Of a stretch of DNA of 37,879 bases, positions 16,004 to 24,894 are shown piece by piece (the first letter of the stretch is position 1; the number at the start of each line of letters is the position of its first letter). Below the pieces are notes generated by a model. It was not told where the DNA came from, made no database searches, and saw only the letters and a list, made by a program, of their open reading frames with translations. The translations under genes and the position numbers were made by a program. Source of the stretch: Polaromonas sp. (GTDB taxonomy: Bacteria > Pseudomonadota > Gammaproteobacteria > Burkholderiales > Burkholderiaceae_C); the NCBI RefSeq assembly GCF_012927415.1, contig NZ_JABBPF010000054.1, positions 1 through 37,879 of the forward strand, written 5' to 3'.

Positions 16004-16875
16004 ACTTTCTTGATCGCGTTTTTACCAAACAGGCCAGCAGGCTTGAAAGCCAGCACCAGCAGCAGCAGGACCAGTCCGGGGACGTCCTTGTAGCCGGTGG
16101 AAATATAAAAACCGGTTGTGGTCTCGGCGACACCCAAAATGATGCCTCCCACAATGATGCCCATACCGCTGGTCAGCCCGCCGATGATGGCGACAGCAAA
16201 CGCTTTCAGGCCCAGTACCGCGCCCATCGTGGCGCCGGTCAGCGTCAGCGGTGCAATCAGCACGCCGGCAAACGCGGCCGTGGCCGACGACAGCGCATAT
16301 GAAAACGTGATGACCAGCCCCGTGTTGATGCCCATCAGCTTGGCCGCGTCGCGGTCGTTAAAAGTGGCGACAACGGCTTTTCCGTAAATCGTCTTGCGGT
16401 TAAAAAATTCGACTGCAAGCATCATCAGGACGGCACCGACCACCACCAGGATTTCCATCGGCAGCACGTTGGCGCCAAATATCTTGATCGGCGCTTCCGG
16501 CAGCGGCGAAGGAAACCTCAGATCGTCCCGGCCCCAGATATTTTCGGCCACATTCTTGAAGATGATGCCCAGCGCGATGGTCGACATGATCCAGCCAAAT
16601 TCACTTTTTATCTTGATGGCGGGGCGCACGCCGATGCGCTCGACCAGACCACCCTGCAACAGTCCAAAAAGAATGACCAGCGGAATCATCAGCCAGTAAT
16701 TGACGCCCAGGTTGACCAGCGTCAAGCCGACCATGGCCCCCAGCATGAGCGCATCGCCCTGACCGAAATTGAGGGTGTCCGAAGTCTGAAAGGTCAGTTG
16801 GTAGCCGAAAGCGATGACCGCATAGATCATGCCCAGCGCGACGCCGCTGTAAACAAGTTGGAGCAGGATTTCCAT
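16000..16875 (-). CDS. livH: Branched-chain amino acid-type ABC transporter permease (LivH)
   Basis: A 291-residue inner-membrane permease. It opens LLQLVYSGVALGMIYAVIAFGYQL, has the LivH motif TLNFGQGDALMLGAMVG, the cytoplasmic loop FNDRDAAKLMGINTG, and the late segment AFAVAIIGGLTSGMGIIVGG. About eight membrane segments are apparent. Its stop overlaps the fused LivM-LivG start by 4 bases. It is preceded by the binding-protein gene, with a terminator-like hairpin in the 114-base gap, so permease genes are probably expressed at a lower level than the binding protein. Confidence 0.94.
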   Translation of the reverse strand: MEILLQLVYSGVALGMIYAVIAFGYQLTFQTSDTLNFGQGDALMLGAMVGLTLVNLGVNYWLMIPLVILFGLLQGGLVERIGVRPAIKIKSEFGWIMSTIALGIIFKNVAENIWGRDDLRFPSPLPEAPIKIFGANVLPMEILVVVGAVLMMLAVEFFNRKTIYGKAVVATFNDRDAAKLMGINTGLVITFSYALSSATAAFAGVLIAPLTLTGATMGAVLGLKAFAVAIIGGLTSGMGIIVGGIILGVAETTTGFYISTGYKDVPGLVLLLLVLAFKPAGLFGKNAIKKV

Positions 16876-16933
16876 ATATTCAGTTCCGTAAAGGGGTTCG
16901 GGGTCTGTTCACACCGACCCTTTGTGGGGCTCG

Positions 16934-16972
16934 AAAAAAAACACCGCGAAAGCCGTGGAAGCCAGCGCGGTG
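16934..16972 (-). terminator. Intercistronic terminator/attenuator between binding protein and livH
   Basis: Read on the minus strand, CACCGCG pairs with CGCGGTG across a 17-base loop that can itself pair, followed directly by eight T. It lies 18 bases after the binding-protein stop. Partial termination here is a common way to make excess binding protein over membrane subunits. Confidence 0.75.
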
Positions 16973-16989
16973 CTTTGTTTCAAGCGATG

Positions 16990-18207
16990 TTACTTCTTGG
17001 CCTTGGCCTGTTTCATGCGGGTTTCGCCGCCTTTTTTCATGTCCGTGTCATAGGCATACACCACCTTGCCGTCCTTGACTTCGCCAAACACCGGAATATT
17101 GGCGGTAATGGCCTCATGATCATCCTTGGTGAACGGTTTGTCATAGGTAGTTACAACACCTTCTACCTTGGCGCTCAGGTTTTCCAGCGCTTCTCGGATT
17201 TTTGGGCCATCGGTGCTGTTAGCCTGCTTGATCGCAGCGGCCAGCAGAAAAATGGAGTCATAACCCTGGGCCGCCGACACCGGTGAATCGATGCGGTTGT
17301 TTTTCGGCTTGAAGGTTTTCAGGTAAGAATCAATAAAGGCCTTGCGCTTCGCGGTGTCCCCCAGCTGGATGAAAGTTTGCGGCATGCGCGCGCCTTCACC
17401 ACCCGGGCCGGCGTTGTCGATATAGTTGGCCATCGAGAGCGTCCAGCTGCCAACCATCGGCACCTTCCAGCCGAGCTTGGTCATGCCGTTGGCAATCTGC
17501 GCCAGCTCGGGCCCAATGCCGTAGGTCAGCACGGCGTCTGCACCGGCTTCCTTGGCCTTGAGCAGCTGGGCTGTCATGTCAACGTCCTTGATGTTGAACT
17601 TCTCGACTGCCACCGGCTTGATGCCCTTGGCGGTGAGCGCTTTTTCAAGATCTTCGCGGCCCAGCTGACCGTAGTTGGTGGAGTCAGCCAGAATCGCGAC
17701 CTTTTTGAAGCCGCGGCGGGTAATGGCCTCTTCCACAATCATCGGCGCCTGAATACTGTCATTGGCCGAGTTGCGAAAGATGTAGTTGTCCGGCTGGTCC
17801 TTGAACTGCGTTGTGATAACGCTGCCGGTCGCCACGTTGTTCATCACGGGAATCTTGGCATCCTGAAAGAAGCGCTGCGAAGCCAGCGCCACGCCGGTGT
17901 TGATGTAGCCGACGGTGGCCGCCACTTTTTCCTTGTTAATCAGTTCCTGCGCAATCTGCACCCCGCGCTCGTTCTTGGCTTCGTCATCGCGCTCGACGAC
18001 TTGCAGCTTGCGGCCCAGCACGCCGCCGGATTTGTTGATTTCCTCGACGGCAAGCCTGACGCCGTCACGCATGCTCACGCCCATCGATGAAGAACCGCCG
18101 GTAAAAGGACCAGACACGCCGATCTTGATCGGGTCGGCTGCAACGGCAAGACCGGCAACGCTCAGGACGGCTGACGCAACCGCCAGTTTTGCAAAACGTA
18201 TATTCAT
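16990..18207 (-). CDS. Liv-type ABC transporter substrate-binding protein
   Basis: A 405-residue periplasmic binding protein (Peripla_BP_6 type). The signal peptide is clear: Lys/Arg start, hydrophobic AVASAVLSVAGLAVA, cleavage probably before ADPIKIG. The mature part opens IKIGVSGPFTGGSSSMG and has AVEEINKSGGVLGRKLQVV and ATVGYINTGVALA, typical of the class I two-lobe fold. The tail is Lys-rich. GGAGAC precedes the ATG by about 5-6 bases. It is the first gene of the importer operon and is divergent from a histidine kinase/response regulator pair, 341 bases away, which may sense the same compound. The ligand could be a branched-chain amino acid or a related organic acid; it cannot be assigned by eye. 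Confidence 0.92.
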   Translation of the reverse strand: MNIRFAKLAVASAVLSVAGLAVAADPIKIGVSGPFTGGSSSMGVSMRDGVRLAVEEINKSGGVLGRKLQVVERDDEAKNERGVQIAQELINKEKVAATVGYINTGVALASQRFFQDAKIPVMNNVATGSVITTQFKDQPDNYIFRNSANDSIQAPMIVEEAITRRGFKKVAILADSTNYGQLGREDLEKALTAKGIKPVAVEKFNIKDVDMTAQLLKAKEAGADAVLTYGIGPELAQIANGMTKLGWKVPMVGSWTLSMANYIDNAGPGGEGARMPQTFIQLGDTAKRKAFIDSYLKTFKPKNNRIDSPVSAAQGYDSIFLLAAAIKQANSTDGPKIREALENLSAKVEGVVTTYDKPFTKDDHEAITANIPVFGEVKDGKVVYAYDTDMKKGGETRMKQAKAKK

Positions 18208-18548
18208 GGTGTCTCCAGTAGTGGTGGGTAATAAAGGTGAAGGTGTATCTACAAATACAGATCAATGCCATGCAGGCCAGGACGCCATGCTGCCGTGCGG
18301 ATTATGAAATTGATTTATCGGTAGCAAGACTCTGTTTTCCCCTACGCATTACTACTTAACAAAAACGAACGGGCAAACCAGCTGCATATCTATAGAAAAC
18401 CGACGGCAAACAGACGGACCGTGACTCAGCCACCGCAGTGATTTATGCCTTGACGGGCAGCGCTGAACGAAGGTATGGTTTGATGACCCGGCCATTGCGT
18501 TGCGCGCGTTGCGCATGCAAGCCACCGCGCAATTTTTCGGACGATCCC
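18208..18548. promoter_or_regulatory. Divergent control region between importer and two-component genes
   Basis: These 341 bases hold the promoters of the minus-strand importer operon and the plus-strand sensor kinase gene. A small inverted repeat TGTAT-N6-ATACA (18244-18259) lies 36 bases before the binding-protein start and could be an operator. On the minus strand, TTGCTA and CATAAT spaced 15 bases apart (around 18300-18330) are a weak promoter candidate. No gene is seen, although in-frame earlier starts for the kinase at 18438 and 18483 exist. Confidence 0.35.
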
Positions 18549-19955
18549 ATGCAGCTTCGGCTCAAAATATTTTTGCTGTCGATAGTGCCGATGAGCATTG
18601 CGCTGGGATCGGTGATCCTGACAGTGCGCAACCAAACCTTGAAGCTGGCCAAGCAGGAGCGCGATCTGGTCGAGTCGACCTACCTGGCCAGCCGCGAAGC
18701 GGAGCTGCGGGCCCATGTGAAGCTGGCCCAGAGTTCGATTGCGCCGTTGGTCAAGGACGCATCCAGCGCGCAGCGCCAGGCCGAGGCGATTGCGATTTTG
18801 GCCCGGCTGGAATACGGCAAGGACGGTTATTTCTTTGTCTATGACATGAAGGGAAATAACCTGATGCATCCGCGCCAGCCCGAGTTGGTGGGCAAAAACC
18901 TCTGGAACCTCAAAGATCCTTTCGGAGACTCGCCCATCCAGAAGCTGCTGGAGGCCACCGAGAGGGGCGGCGGCATCGTCCGCTACTACTGGGAAAAGCC
19001 GTCGTCTCTCCAGGTGGCTTTTAAGCTCGGCTATGTAGAGCCGGTCACGCCCTGGGGCTGGATGCTGGGCACCGGCCTTTACCTGGACGATATCGAGCTT
19101 GCGCTTCGGAGCATTGACGCCCAGGCGCAGGCCAACATCCGCGAAACCGAGGTACGGATGTACGCAATTGCGATTGTTTCCATCATTCTCATGGGCCTGG
19201 CCGGGCTGGCGCTGAATATTAGCGACAACAAGGAATCCAGCGCCAAGCTGCGCTACCTGGCCCAGCGGGTCGTGCATTCCCAGGAGGAAGAACGAGTGCG
19301 GGTGGCCAGAGAGCTTCACGACGGCATCGTCCAGGTGCTGGTATCGTCCAAGTTTTTTCTGGAAACCGCGCAGCTGCAGCTGGAAAACAGGCTGATGGCG
19401 CAGGCGGGGCCAGCTGAAGCGAAGCCCGTGGCCAAAGGCTTGCCGGCCGAGCCGCAGATTATTGGTCCGCTCGGGCGCGGCCTTGAGCGGTTGAATGCGG
19501 CCTTGCTCGAAGTTCGCCGCATTTCCCACGGCCTGCGCCCGGCCCTGCTCGACGACTTCGGACTGGGCCCGGCTATCGAGGTGCTGACCACCGAAGTGCG
19601 GGAGCAAGGCAGCTTCGATATCCGGTTTTCCACCCGCGGCAAACCCTGTGCCCTACCACTGAGCCAGAGTACCGCGCTGTTTCGCATTTCGCAGGAAGCT
19701 CTGACCAATGCCAAACTGCATTCGAGTGCAGCCAATGTGCGTGTCGAACTGGTCTACCATCGCCACCGCATCAGCCTGTCGATCAAAGACGATGGCAAAG
19801 GCTTCGATCTGCGGCAGATCCAGACCGATAACCGCAGCGGCATTGGCCTGCGCAACATGCGGGAGCGGATGGAAGGCCTGGGCGGCACATTGAAAATTTA
19901 TTCCGATGACGACGGCACCGAAGTCCAGGCTTGGCTCGACACCGCCGTTGCATGA
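18549..19955 (+). CDS. Cache-domain sensor histidine kinase (HisKA_3 type)
   Basis: A 468-residue membrane kinase. The first TM segment is LRLKIFLLSIVPMSIALGSVIL, followed by a periplasmic single-cache domain with DGYFFVYDMKGNNLMHP, LVGKNLWNLKD and GYVEPVTPWGWMLGTG. A second TM lies around IVSIILMGLAGLALNI, then the dimerisation helix RVARELHDGIVQVL with His257, and a NarX/DegS-type ATPase: SQEALTNAKLHSSA (N box), DDGKGFD, GIGLRNMRERME. Cache domains of this kind bind small carboxylates or amines. The start at 18549 places the TM at the N terminus; ATG 18483 has a better ribosome site (GAAGG) but adds an unconserved Arg/Cys-rich stretch. The response regulator follows by 16 bases. Confidence 0.9.
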   Translation: MQLRLKIFLLSIVPMSIALGSVILTVRNQTLKLAKQERDLVESTYLASREAELRAHVKLAQSSIAPLVKDASSAQRQAEAIAILARLEYGKDGYFFVYDMKGNNLMHPRQPELVGKNLWNLKDPFGDSPIQKLLEATERGGGIVRYYWEKPSSLQVAFKLGYVEPVTPWGWMLGTGLYLDDIELALRSIDAQAQANIRETEVRMYAIAIVSIILMGLAGLALNISDNKESSAKLRYLAQRVVHSQEEERVRVARELHDGIVQVLVSSKFFLETAQLQLENRLMAQAGPAEAKPVAKGLPAEPQIIGPLGRGLERLNAALLEVRRISHGLRPALLDDFGLGPAIEVLTTEVREQGSFDIRFSTRGKPCALPLSQSTALFRISQEALTNAKLHSSAANVRVELVYHRHRISLSIKDDGKGFDLRQIQTDNRSGIGLRNMRERMEGLGGTLKIYSDDDGTEVQAWLDTAVA

Positions 19956-19971
19956 ACACAAGAGAAATGCG

Positions 19972-20646
19972 ATGCATGAGACGATTTGCCTCATTCTGGT
20001 CGATGACCACCCCTTTGTGCGCGACGGAGTGCGCATGCGGCTCGAAGCCACCGACGACATCCGGGTGGTGGGGGAAGCCGGCGGCGTGGACGAGGCGATG
20101 CAGCTGGCAGCCGAGCTCGGTGAGGCCCATGCACCGCACATCGTGCTGACTGACATCAGCATGCGCGGCGCCAGCGGCATCGAACTGGCCTCACTGTTCC
20201 AGCAGCATTTTCCAGACATCGCCGTACTGGTGTTGTCGATGCACAACAACCTTGAATATGTCAAGCGCGCCATTGAGTCCGGCGCCCGGGGCTATGTGCT
20301 CAAGGATGCGCCCGCCCAGGAACTGGTCAATGCAATCCGGGCGGTGCATGGAGGCCATACTTTCTTCAGCCCCGAGTTGCAGCACTATCTGGAAGGCTTT
20401 CCCGCTCCGAGCGGCGTCAACAGCCCGCTGACGCCCAAAGAGTCGGCGACCCTGGCCTGGCTGGCCTGTGGTTATTCCAACAAGCAGATTGCCCGTGAAC
20501 TGGGCATGTCGGTGCGCACGGTGGAAACCCACCGGCTCAATTTGCGCCGCAAGCTGCGCATCACCGGACAGGCGGAACTGGTGAAATACGCGATAGACCA
20601 CATGTTGCCGTTGAAAAAACTCCGGTCGAGCCACGAGGAAGCGTGA
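19972..20646 (+). CDS. NarL/FixJ-family response regulator
   Basis: A 224-residue two-domain regulator. Receiver: LILVDDHPFVRDGV (Asp11-12), phosphoacceptor Asp61 in LTDISMRGASGIEL, LSMHNN and YVLKDAP with the conserved Lys. Output: LuxR/NarL helix-turn-helix with LTPKESATLAWLACGYSNKQ and SVRTVETHRLNLRRKL. The ATG at 19972 sits 16 bases after the kinase stop, so the pair is cotranscribed and cognate. Likely targets, by position only, are the divergent importer operon and the icmF gene 126 bases downstream. Confidence 0.94.
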   Translation: MHETICLILVDDHPFVRDGVRMRLEATDDIRVVGEAGGVDEAMQLAAELGEAHAPHIVLTDISMRGASGIELASLFQQHFPDIAVLVLSMHNNLEYVKRAIESGARGYVLKDAPAQELVNAIRAVHGGHTFFSPELQHYLEGFPAPSGVNSPLTPKESATLAWLACGYSNKQIARELGMSVRTVETHRLNLRRKLRITGQAELVKYAIDHMLPLKKLRSSHEEA

Positions 20647-20702
20647 TGCTGCACGCCTCCAGCACGCCAGTTTTCGAGCAGAATTTGCGCGCCCTTTGGT
20701 TG

Positions 20703-20718
20703 ACGTTTACGTAAACGT
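20703..20718. promoter_or_regulatory. Perfect 16-bp palindromic operator upstream of icmF
   Basis: ACGTTTAC-GTAAACGT is an exact palindrome 55 bases before the icmF ATG. It resembles sites described for the MerR-family regulator LiuR of branched-chain amino acid and acyl-CoA catabolism, and also some TetR-type operators. TTGACG (20700-20705) at its left edge could serve as a -35 element, but no good -10 at normal spacing was seen. No MerR or TetR gene is in the window. Confidence 0.65.
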
Positions 20719-20772
20719 AATATCATCCAGTCTTGGTACCTTTCTGTGCCCACCCATCATTGAGGAAACACC

Positions 20773-23700
20773 ATGACCGATTTGTCCGCAGATTACAAGG
20801 CACTCGCCAGCTACCGCCCGACGAACAAGGTGCGCTTCATCACCGCCGCCAGCTTGTTTGACGGCCATGACGCCGCCATCAACATCATGCGGCGCATTTT
20901 GCAGGGCATGGGAGCCGAGGTGGTGCATCTGGGCCACAACCGCAGTGTTGATGAAGTTGTGACCGCTGCACTGCAGGAAGACGCCCAGGGAATTGCCATC
21001 AGTTCCTACCAGGGCGGGCATGTGGAGTACTTCAAATACATGGTCGATTTACTCAAAAGCCGGGGTGGTGCGCATATTCAGGTGTTCGGCGGCGGCGGCG
21101 GCGTGATCGTCCCACCGGAAATCCGCGAGCTTCAAGCCTACGGCGTGGCGCGTATTTTCAGCCCTGAGGATGGGCAGAAAATGGGGCTGGCCGGCATGAT
21201 TGGCGAAATGGTGATGCGTTGCGACAAGGATCTGACCGGCTTTGCCCCCACCAGAGTTGAAGCCATTGAAGGCCATGGCGAGATGGCTTGGCGGGCGCTC
21301 GCCCAGCTCATCACCGCACTGGAAGATGGCAAAGCTGATGAGGCACTGGTCCAGCAACTACGGGCACAAGCTGCTATTAAAAAGATACCGGTACTCGGCA
21401 TTACCGGCACTGGCGGCGCAGGCAAGTCCTCGCTCACCGACGAGCTGATCCGCCGGCTGCGGCTGGACCAGAACGACCAGCTGCGTGTGGCCCTCATCAG
21501 CATCGACCCGTCCAGGCGCAAGAGTGGCGGTGCCTTGCTTGGCGACCGCATCCGCATGAACGCCATCAACCCATGGAGCCAGGGGCCGCGCGTCTTCATG
21601 CGCTCCCTGGCCACGCGCGACTTCGGCTCTGAGATCAGCAAAGCCTTGCCCGATGTGATTGCCGCCTGCAAGGCTGCGGGCTTCGACCTGATCGTTGTAG
21701 AGACCTCCGGCATCGGTCAGGGCGACGCTGCCATCGTGCCGCATGTCGATGTGCCGATGTACGTGATGACGCCCGAATTCGGCGCGGCCAGCCAGCTGGA
21801 AAAAATTGACATGCTCGACTTTGCCGAGTTCGTCGCCATTAACAAGTTTGACCGCAAGGGCTCGCTCGACGCCCTGCGCGACGTGTCCAAACAGGTGCAG
21901 CGCAACAAGGAGGCCTGGACCACGCCGGCCGACCAGATGCCGGTTTACGGCACCATGGCCGCGCGCTTTAACGATGATGGTGTCACCGCGCTATACCAGG
22001 CACTCAAACCCCGACTGGCCGCACTGGGTCTTAGCCTGAACGACGGCGTTCTGCCAAAGGTCGATGTGCGCCACAGCACCAACCAGACGCCAGTGGTGCC
22101 GGCCGCACGCACGCGTTACCTGGCCGAGATTGCCGACACCGTGCGCAGCTACAAAAAACGCGGTCAGGACCAGGCCGCGCTGGCTCGGGAAATCCAGCAA
22201 TTGCGCGCCGCCGCGGTCATGCTGACGGTCGACAAGCCCGACAGGGCCAGTGCCGCTGAAGCCGCCATTGACCTGGCCGTGCAGCGCGAGCAAGTGCAGG
22301 ATCCGGCAGCAAAAAAACTGCTGGCCCAATGGCCGGAAATGCAAAAAGCCTATGCGGGTGATGAATACGTGGTGAAAATCCGCGATAAGGAAATCCGCAC
22401 GCAACTGACCACCAAATCACTCTCCGGCACCACCATCCGCAAGGTCTGTCTGCCCAAGTACCAGGACCACGGCGAAATAATCAAGTGGCTGATTCTGGAC
22501 AACGTACCGGGCAGCTACCCCTACACCGCCGGCACCTTTGCCTTCAAGCGCGAGGGCGAAGACCCAACCCGGATGTTCGCCGGCGAAGGTGACCCCTTCC
22601 GTACCAATACGCGCTTCAAATTGCTGAGCGAAGGCATGGCCGCCAAGCGCCTGTCCACCGCTTTTGACTCAGTGACACTGTACGGCAACGACCCGCATGT
22701 GCGGCCTGACATCTACGGCAAGGTTGGCAACTCGGGCGTTTCCATCGCCACGCTGGACGACATGAAGGTGCTGTATGGAGGGTTTGATTTGTGCAGCCCG
22801 ACCACCAGCGTCTCGATGACCATCAACGGCCCGGCGCCCAGCATCCTGGCGATGTTCATGAACACCGCCATCGACCAGAACCTGGAAAAATTCAAGCTGG
22901 AGAACGGCCGCGAGGCGAGCGACACCGAAACCCAGAAAATCCGCGAATGGGTGCTGAGCAATGTGCGCGGCACGGTGCAGGCGGACATTCTGAAGGAAGA
23001 CCAGGGCCAGAACACCTGCATCTTCTCGACCGAGTTCAGCCTGAAAGTGATGGGCGACATCGCCGAGTATTTTGTGCACCACAACGTGCGCAACTTTTAC
23101 AGCGTTTCCATCAGCGGTTACCACATTGCCGAAGCTGGCGCGAATCCGATCTCGCAGCTCGCCTTCACCTTGTCCAACGGCTTTACCTTTGTCGAAGCCT
23201 ATCTGGCGCGCGGCATGCACATCGACGACTTCGCGCCGAATTTGTCGTTCTTCTTCAGCAATGGCATGGACCCCGAATACACCGTGATGGGCCGGGTGGC
23301 GCGCCGCATCTGGGCTGTGGCGATGAAGGAAAAATACGGCGCGAATGAACGCAGCCAGAAACTCAAATACCACATCCAGACTTCGGGCCGCAGTCTGCAC
23401 GCTCAGGAAATCCAGTTCAACGACATCCGCACCACGCTGCAGGCGCTGATCGCGATTTACGACAACTGCAATTCCCTGCACACCAACGCATTCGACGAAG
23501 CCATCACCACGCCGACCGAAGACTCGGTGCGCCGCGCGATGGCGATCCAGCTCATCATCAACCGCGAATGGGGCCTGGCGAAAAATGAAAACCCGACGCA
23601 AGGCGCTTTCATCATTGAAGATCTGACCGAGCTGGTCGAAGAAGCCGTGCTGGCCGAATTCCAGAACATCGCCGACCGGGGCGGCGTGCTGGGGGCGATG

Positions 23701-24066
23701 GAAACGGGCTATCAACGCGGCCGCATCCAGGACGAATCGATGCATTACGAGATGCTCAAGCACACCGGCGAGCTGCCCATCATCGGCGTAAACACCTTTC
23801 GCAACCCGCATGGGGAGCAGGTTGCTGACAAGCTGGAGCTGGCTCGCTCAACCGATGAGGAAAAGCAAAGCCAGCTGGCCCGGCTGGAGGACTTTCACAG
23901 CCGCCACGCCAGCGCAGCGCCAACGCAACTCGGGCGGTTGCAGCAGGCAGTGATCGAGAACAGGAACGTGTTCGGGGTACTGATGGATGCAGTGCGCGTC
24001 TGCTCGCTTGGGCAGATCACCAACGCGCTGTTTGAAGTCGGCGGGCAGTACCGGCGCAATATGTAA
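20773..24066 (+). CDS. icmF: Fused isobutyryl-CoA mutase (IcmF)
   Basis: A 1097-residue adenosylcobalamin-dependent acyl-CoA mutase fused to its G-protein chaperone. Order: B12-binding domain (about 20-165) with the cobalt-ligand His32 in [10 protein letters not shown] and glycine-rich [12 protein letters not shown]; a MeaB-like GTPase (about 205-470) with Walker [10 protein letters not shown] and [19 protein letters not shown]; then the mutase barrel with [46 protein letters not shown]. This order defines IcmF rather than methylmalonyl-CoA mutase. It interconverts isobutyryl- and n-butyryl-CoA; some relatives also act on isovaleryl/pivalyl-CoA. GAGGAAA precedes the ATG. A palindromic operator lies upstream and a strong bidirectional terminator downstream. 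Confidence 0.96.
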   Translation: MTDLSADYKALASYRPTNKVRFITAASLFDGHDAAINIMRRILQGMGAEVVHLGHNRSVDEVVTAALQEDAQGIAISSYQGGHVEYFKYMVDLLKSRGGAHIQVFGGGGGVIVPPEIRELQAYGVARIFSPEDGQKMGLAGMIGEMVMRCDKDLTGFAPTRVEAIEGHGEMAWRALAQLITALEDGKADEALVQQLRAQAAIKKIPVLGITGTGGAGKSSLTDELIRRLRLDQNDQLRVALISIDPSRRKSGGALLGDRIRMNAINPWSQGPRVFMRSLATRDFGSEISKALPDVIAACKAAGFDLIVVETSGIGQGDAAIVPHVDVPMYVMTPEFGAASQLEKIDMLDFAEFVAINKFDRKGSLDALRDVSKQVQRNKEAWTTPADQMPVYGTMAARFNDDGVTALYQALKPRLAALGLSLNDGVLPKVDVRHSTNQTPVVPAARTRYLAEIADTVRSYKKRGQDQAALAREIQQLRAAAVMLTVDKPDRASAAEAAIDLAVQREQVQDPAAKKLLAQWPEMQKAYAGDEYVVKIRDKEIRTQLTTKSLSGTTIRKVCLPKYQDHGEIIKWLILDNVPGSYPYTAGTFAFKREGEDPTRMFAGEGDPFRTNTRFKLLSEGMAAKRLSTAFDSVTLYGNDPHVRPDIYGKVGNSGVSIATLDDMKVLYGGFDLCSPTTSVSMTINGPAPSILAMFMNTAIDQNLEKFKLENGREASDTETQKIREWVLSNVRGTVQADILKEDQGQNTCIFSTEFSLKVMGDIAEYFVHHNVRNFYSVSISGYHIAEAGANPISQLAFTLSNGFTFVEAYLARGMHIDDFAPNLSFFFSNGMDPEYTVMGRVARRIWAVAMKEKYGANERSQKLKYHIQTSGRSLHAQEIQFNDIRTTLQALIAIYDNCNSLHTNAFDEAITTPTEDSVRRAMAIQLIINREWGLAKNENPTQGAFIIEDLTELVEEAVLAEFQNIADRGGVLGAMETGYQRGRIQDESMHYEMLKHTGELPIIGVNTFRNPHGEQVADKLELARSTDEEKQSQLARLEDFHSRHASAAPTQLGRLQQAVIENRNVFGVLMDAVRVCSLGQITNALFEVGGQYRRNM

Positions 24067-24094
24067 GCGGCCGGCGGGTCCGAAAGTTTGACCC

Positions 24095-24150
24095 AAAAGA
24101 AACCCGAACCACCGTGGCAGATTACGCCCCGGCGGTTCGGGTTTCTTTTT
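24095..24150. terminator. Bidirectional Rho-independent terminator
   Basis: AAAAGAAACCCGAACC (24095-24110) pairs exactly over 16 bases with 24134-24149, with a GC-rich lower loop region and T-runs on both strands. It lies between the convergent icmF and the 54-residue gene and can end both transcripts. Confidence 0.9.
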
Positions 24151-24181
24151 AGCGCAGCGCGGTGGCTCCGGCCAGAGTGGC

Positions 24182-24346
24182 CTAGCCGCCCTGGTGGGGA
24201 CGCTTGCCCGGGTTTTTCTTGCTCCGGGTGTGCGAACCGCGCTCAAGGCTGATTTTCTGGCCGTGGCCAGTCGTGATGGTGTAGCCTTTGGGAGACACTG
24301 GCTTGGGGGCGCAGATGTCGGCCTCGACTCTGATTTTTTTTGACAT
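24182..24346 (-). CDS. Small basic protein, 54 residues, unknown function
   Basis: A short gene starting MSKKIRVEADICAPKPV and continuing with SPKGYTITTGHGQKISLERG and a Lys/Arg-rich end (HTRSKKNPGKRP). No domain is recognised. Support for it being real: GGAG at good spacing before the ATG (GGAGTTTTT), and the shared bidirectional terminator right after its stop. The frame extends upstream to 24469, but that part lacks a ribosome site and conserved look. The basic, Gly/Ser-rich composition would suit nucleic-acid or ribosome association, which is speculation. Confidence 0.6.
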   Translation of the reverse strand: MSKKIRVEADICAPKPVSPKGYTITTGHGQKISLERGSHTRSKKNPGKRPHQGG

Positions 24347-24488
24347 AAAAACTCCGATTGAAAAAATGGCTGAATCGGCGATTTTAAGCCACAGCGTGCC
24401 GATACGCGCATTTCCGTGGCTTGCACGCTGCAAGTAGGCTTGATGGCTGGGCCTGAGCTTGAGCTGCACAGCCCTCCTCTTTACTGGC

Positions 24489-24848
24489 GCCAGACGCCTG
24501 CATCATGCATCGCCACTTCTCGCGGTCGGTCTCGAGCAGCATTGAAAAGTCCCCGGACGTCATGACTTGCGCCTCGGCGCCTTGCCCCTGAATGGCCGCT
24601 TTCGTATCGGGCAGCGAGGTGCGCGGTGTGCTCGCGTCATGGCCAGCGTGAGCAGTTTGCCGGCCTTCAACTGGCCTATGGGCGATGGCAGCGAAGCCAT
24701 CATCAGGACCACGTTGCCCGCCTGCACAGCCATCATCCGGGAGTTGGAGCCCTTGTAGGGACGTGACGCAGCTTAATGCGGTGTTCAAAATCTCGCCAGC
24801 GAGGTGAATCAGGGCGCCGCCGAAGCCGCCCCGGTTGTCCGGGATCAC
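24489..24848 (-). pseudogene. Remnant of a Bug-family (tripartite tricarboxylate transporter) binding protein
   Basis: On the minus strand, fragments of the C-terminal half of a Bug/TctC periplasmic binding protein can be read in more than one frame. In order: GGFGGALIHLAGEILN, then after a frameshift YKGSNSRMMAVQAGNVV, MASLPSPIGQLKAGKLLTLA, and after a return to the first frame GAEAQVMTSGDFSMLLETD and REKWRCMMQASGAS. These line up with the usual YKGSxPALTDLxGGQV, LPSxLPHIKAGKLRALAVT and GAEPVxxTPxEFAxxIxxExxKW blocks. The N-terminal half and a start are missing. At least two frameshifts make it a dead gene. The identification is by eye. Confidence 0.65.
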
Positions 24849-24894
24849 CGTCCATTGGCTGACCGGGCCAAAGGGCGTCTGACAAGGCTGGCTT

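Noticed and set aside
18426..19607. Minus-strand open frame of 393 codons opposite the cache-domain kinase
   Set aside because: The plus strand carries an unmistakable kinase with all motifs; the antisense frame is His/Gln/Arg-rich noise.
22669..23811. Long minus-strand open frame (380 codons) opposite icmF
   Set aside because: It is antisense to the conserved mutase domain, has no recognisable domain and no ribosome site; high GC produces such shadow frames.
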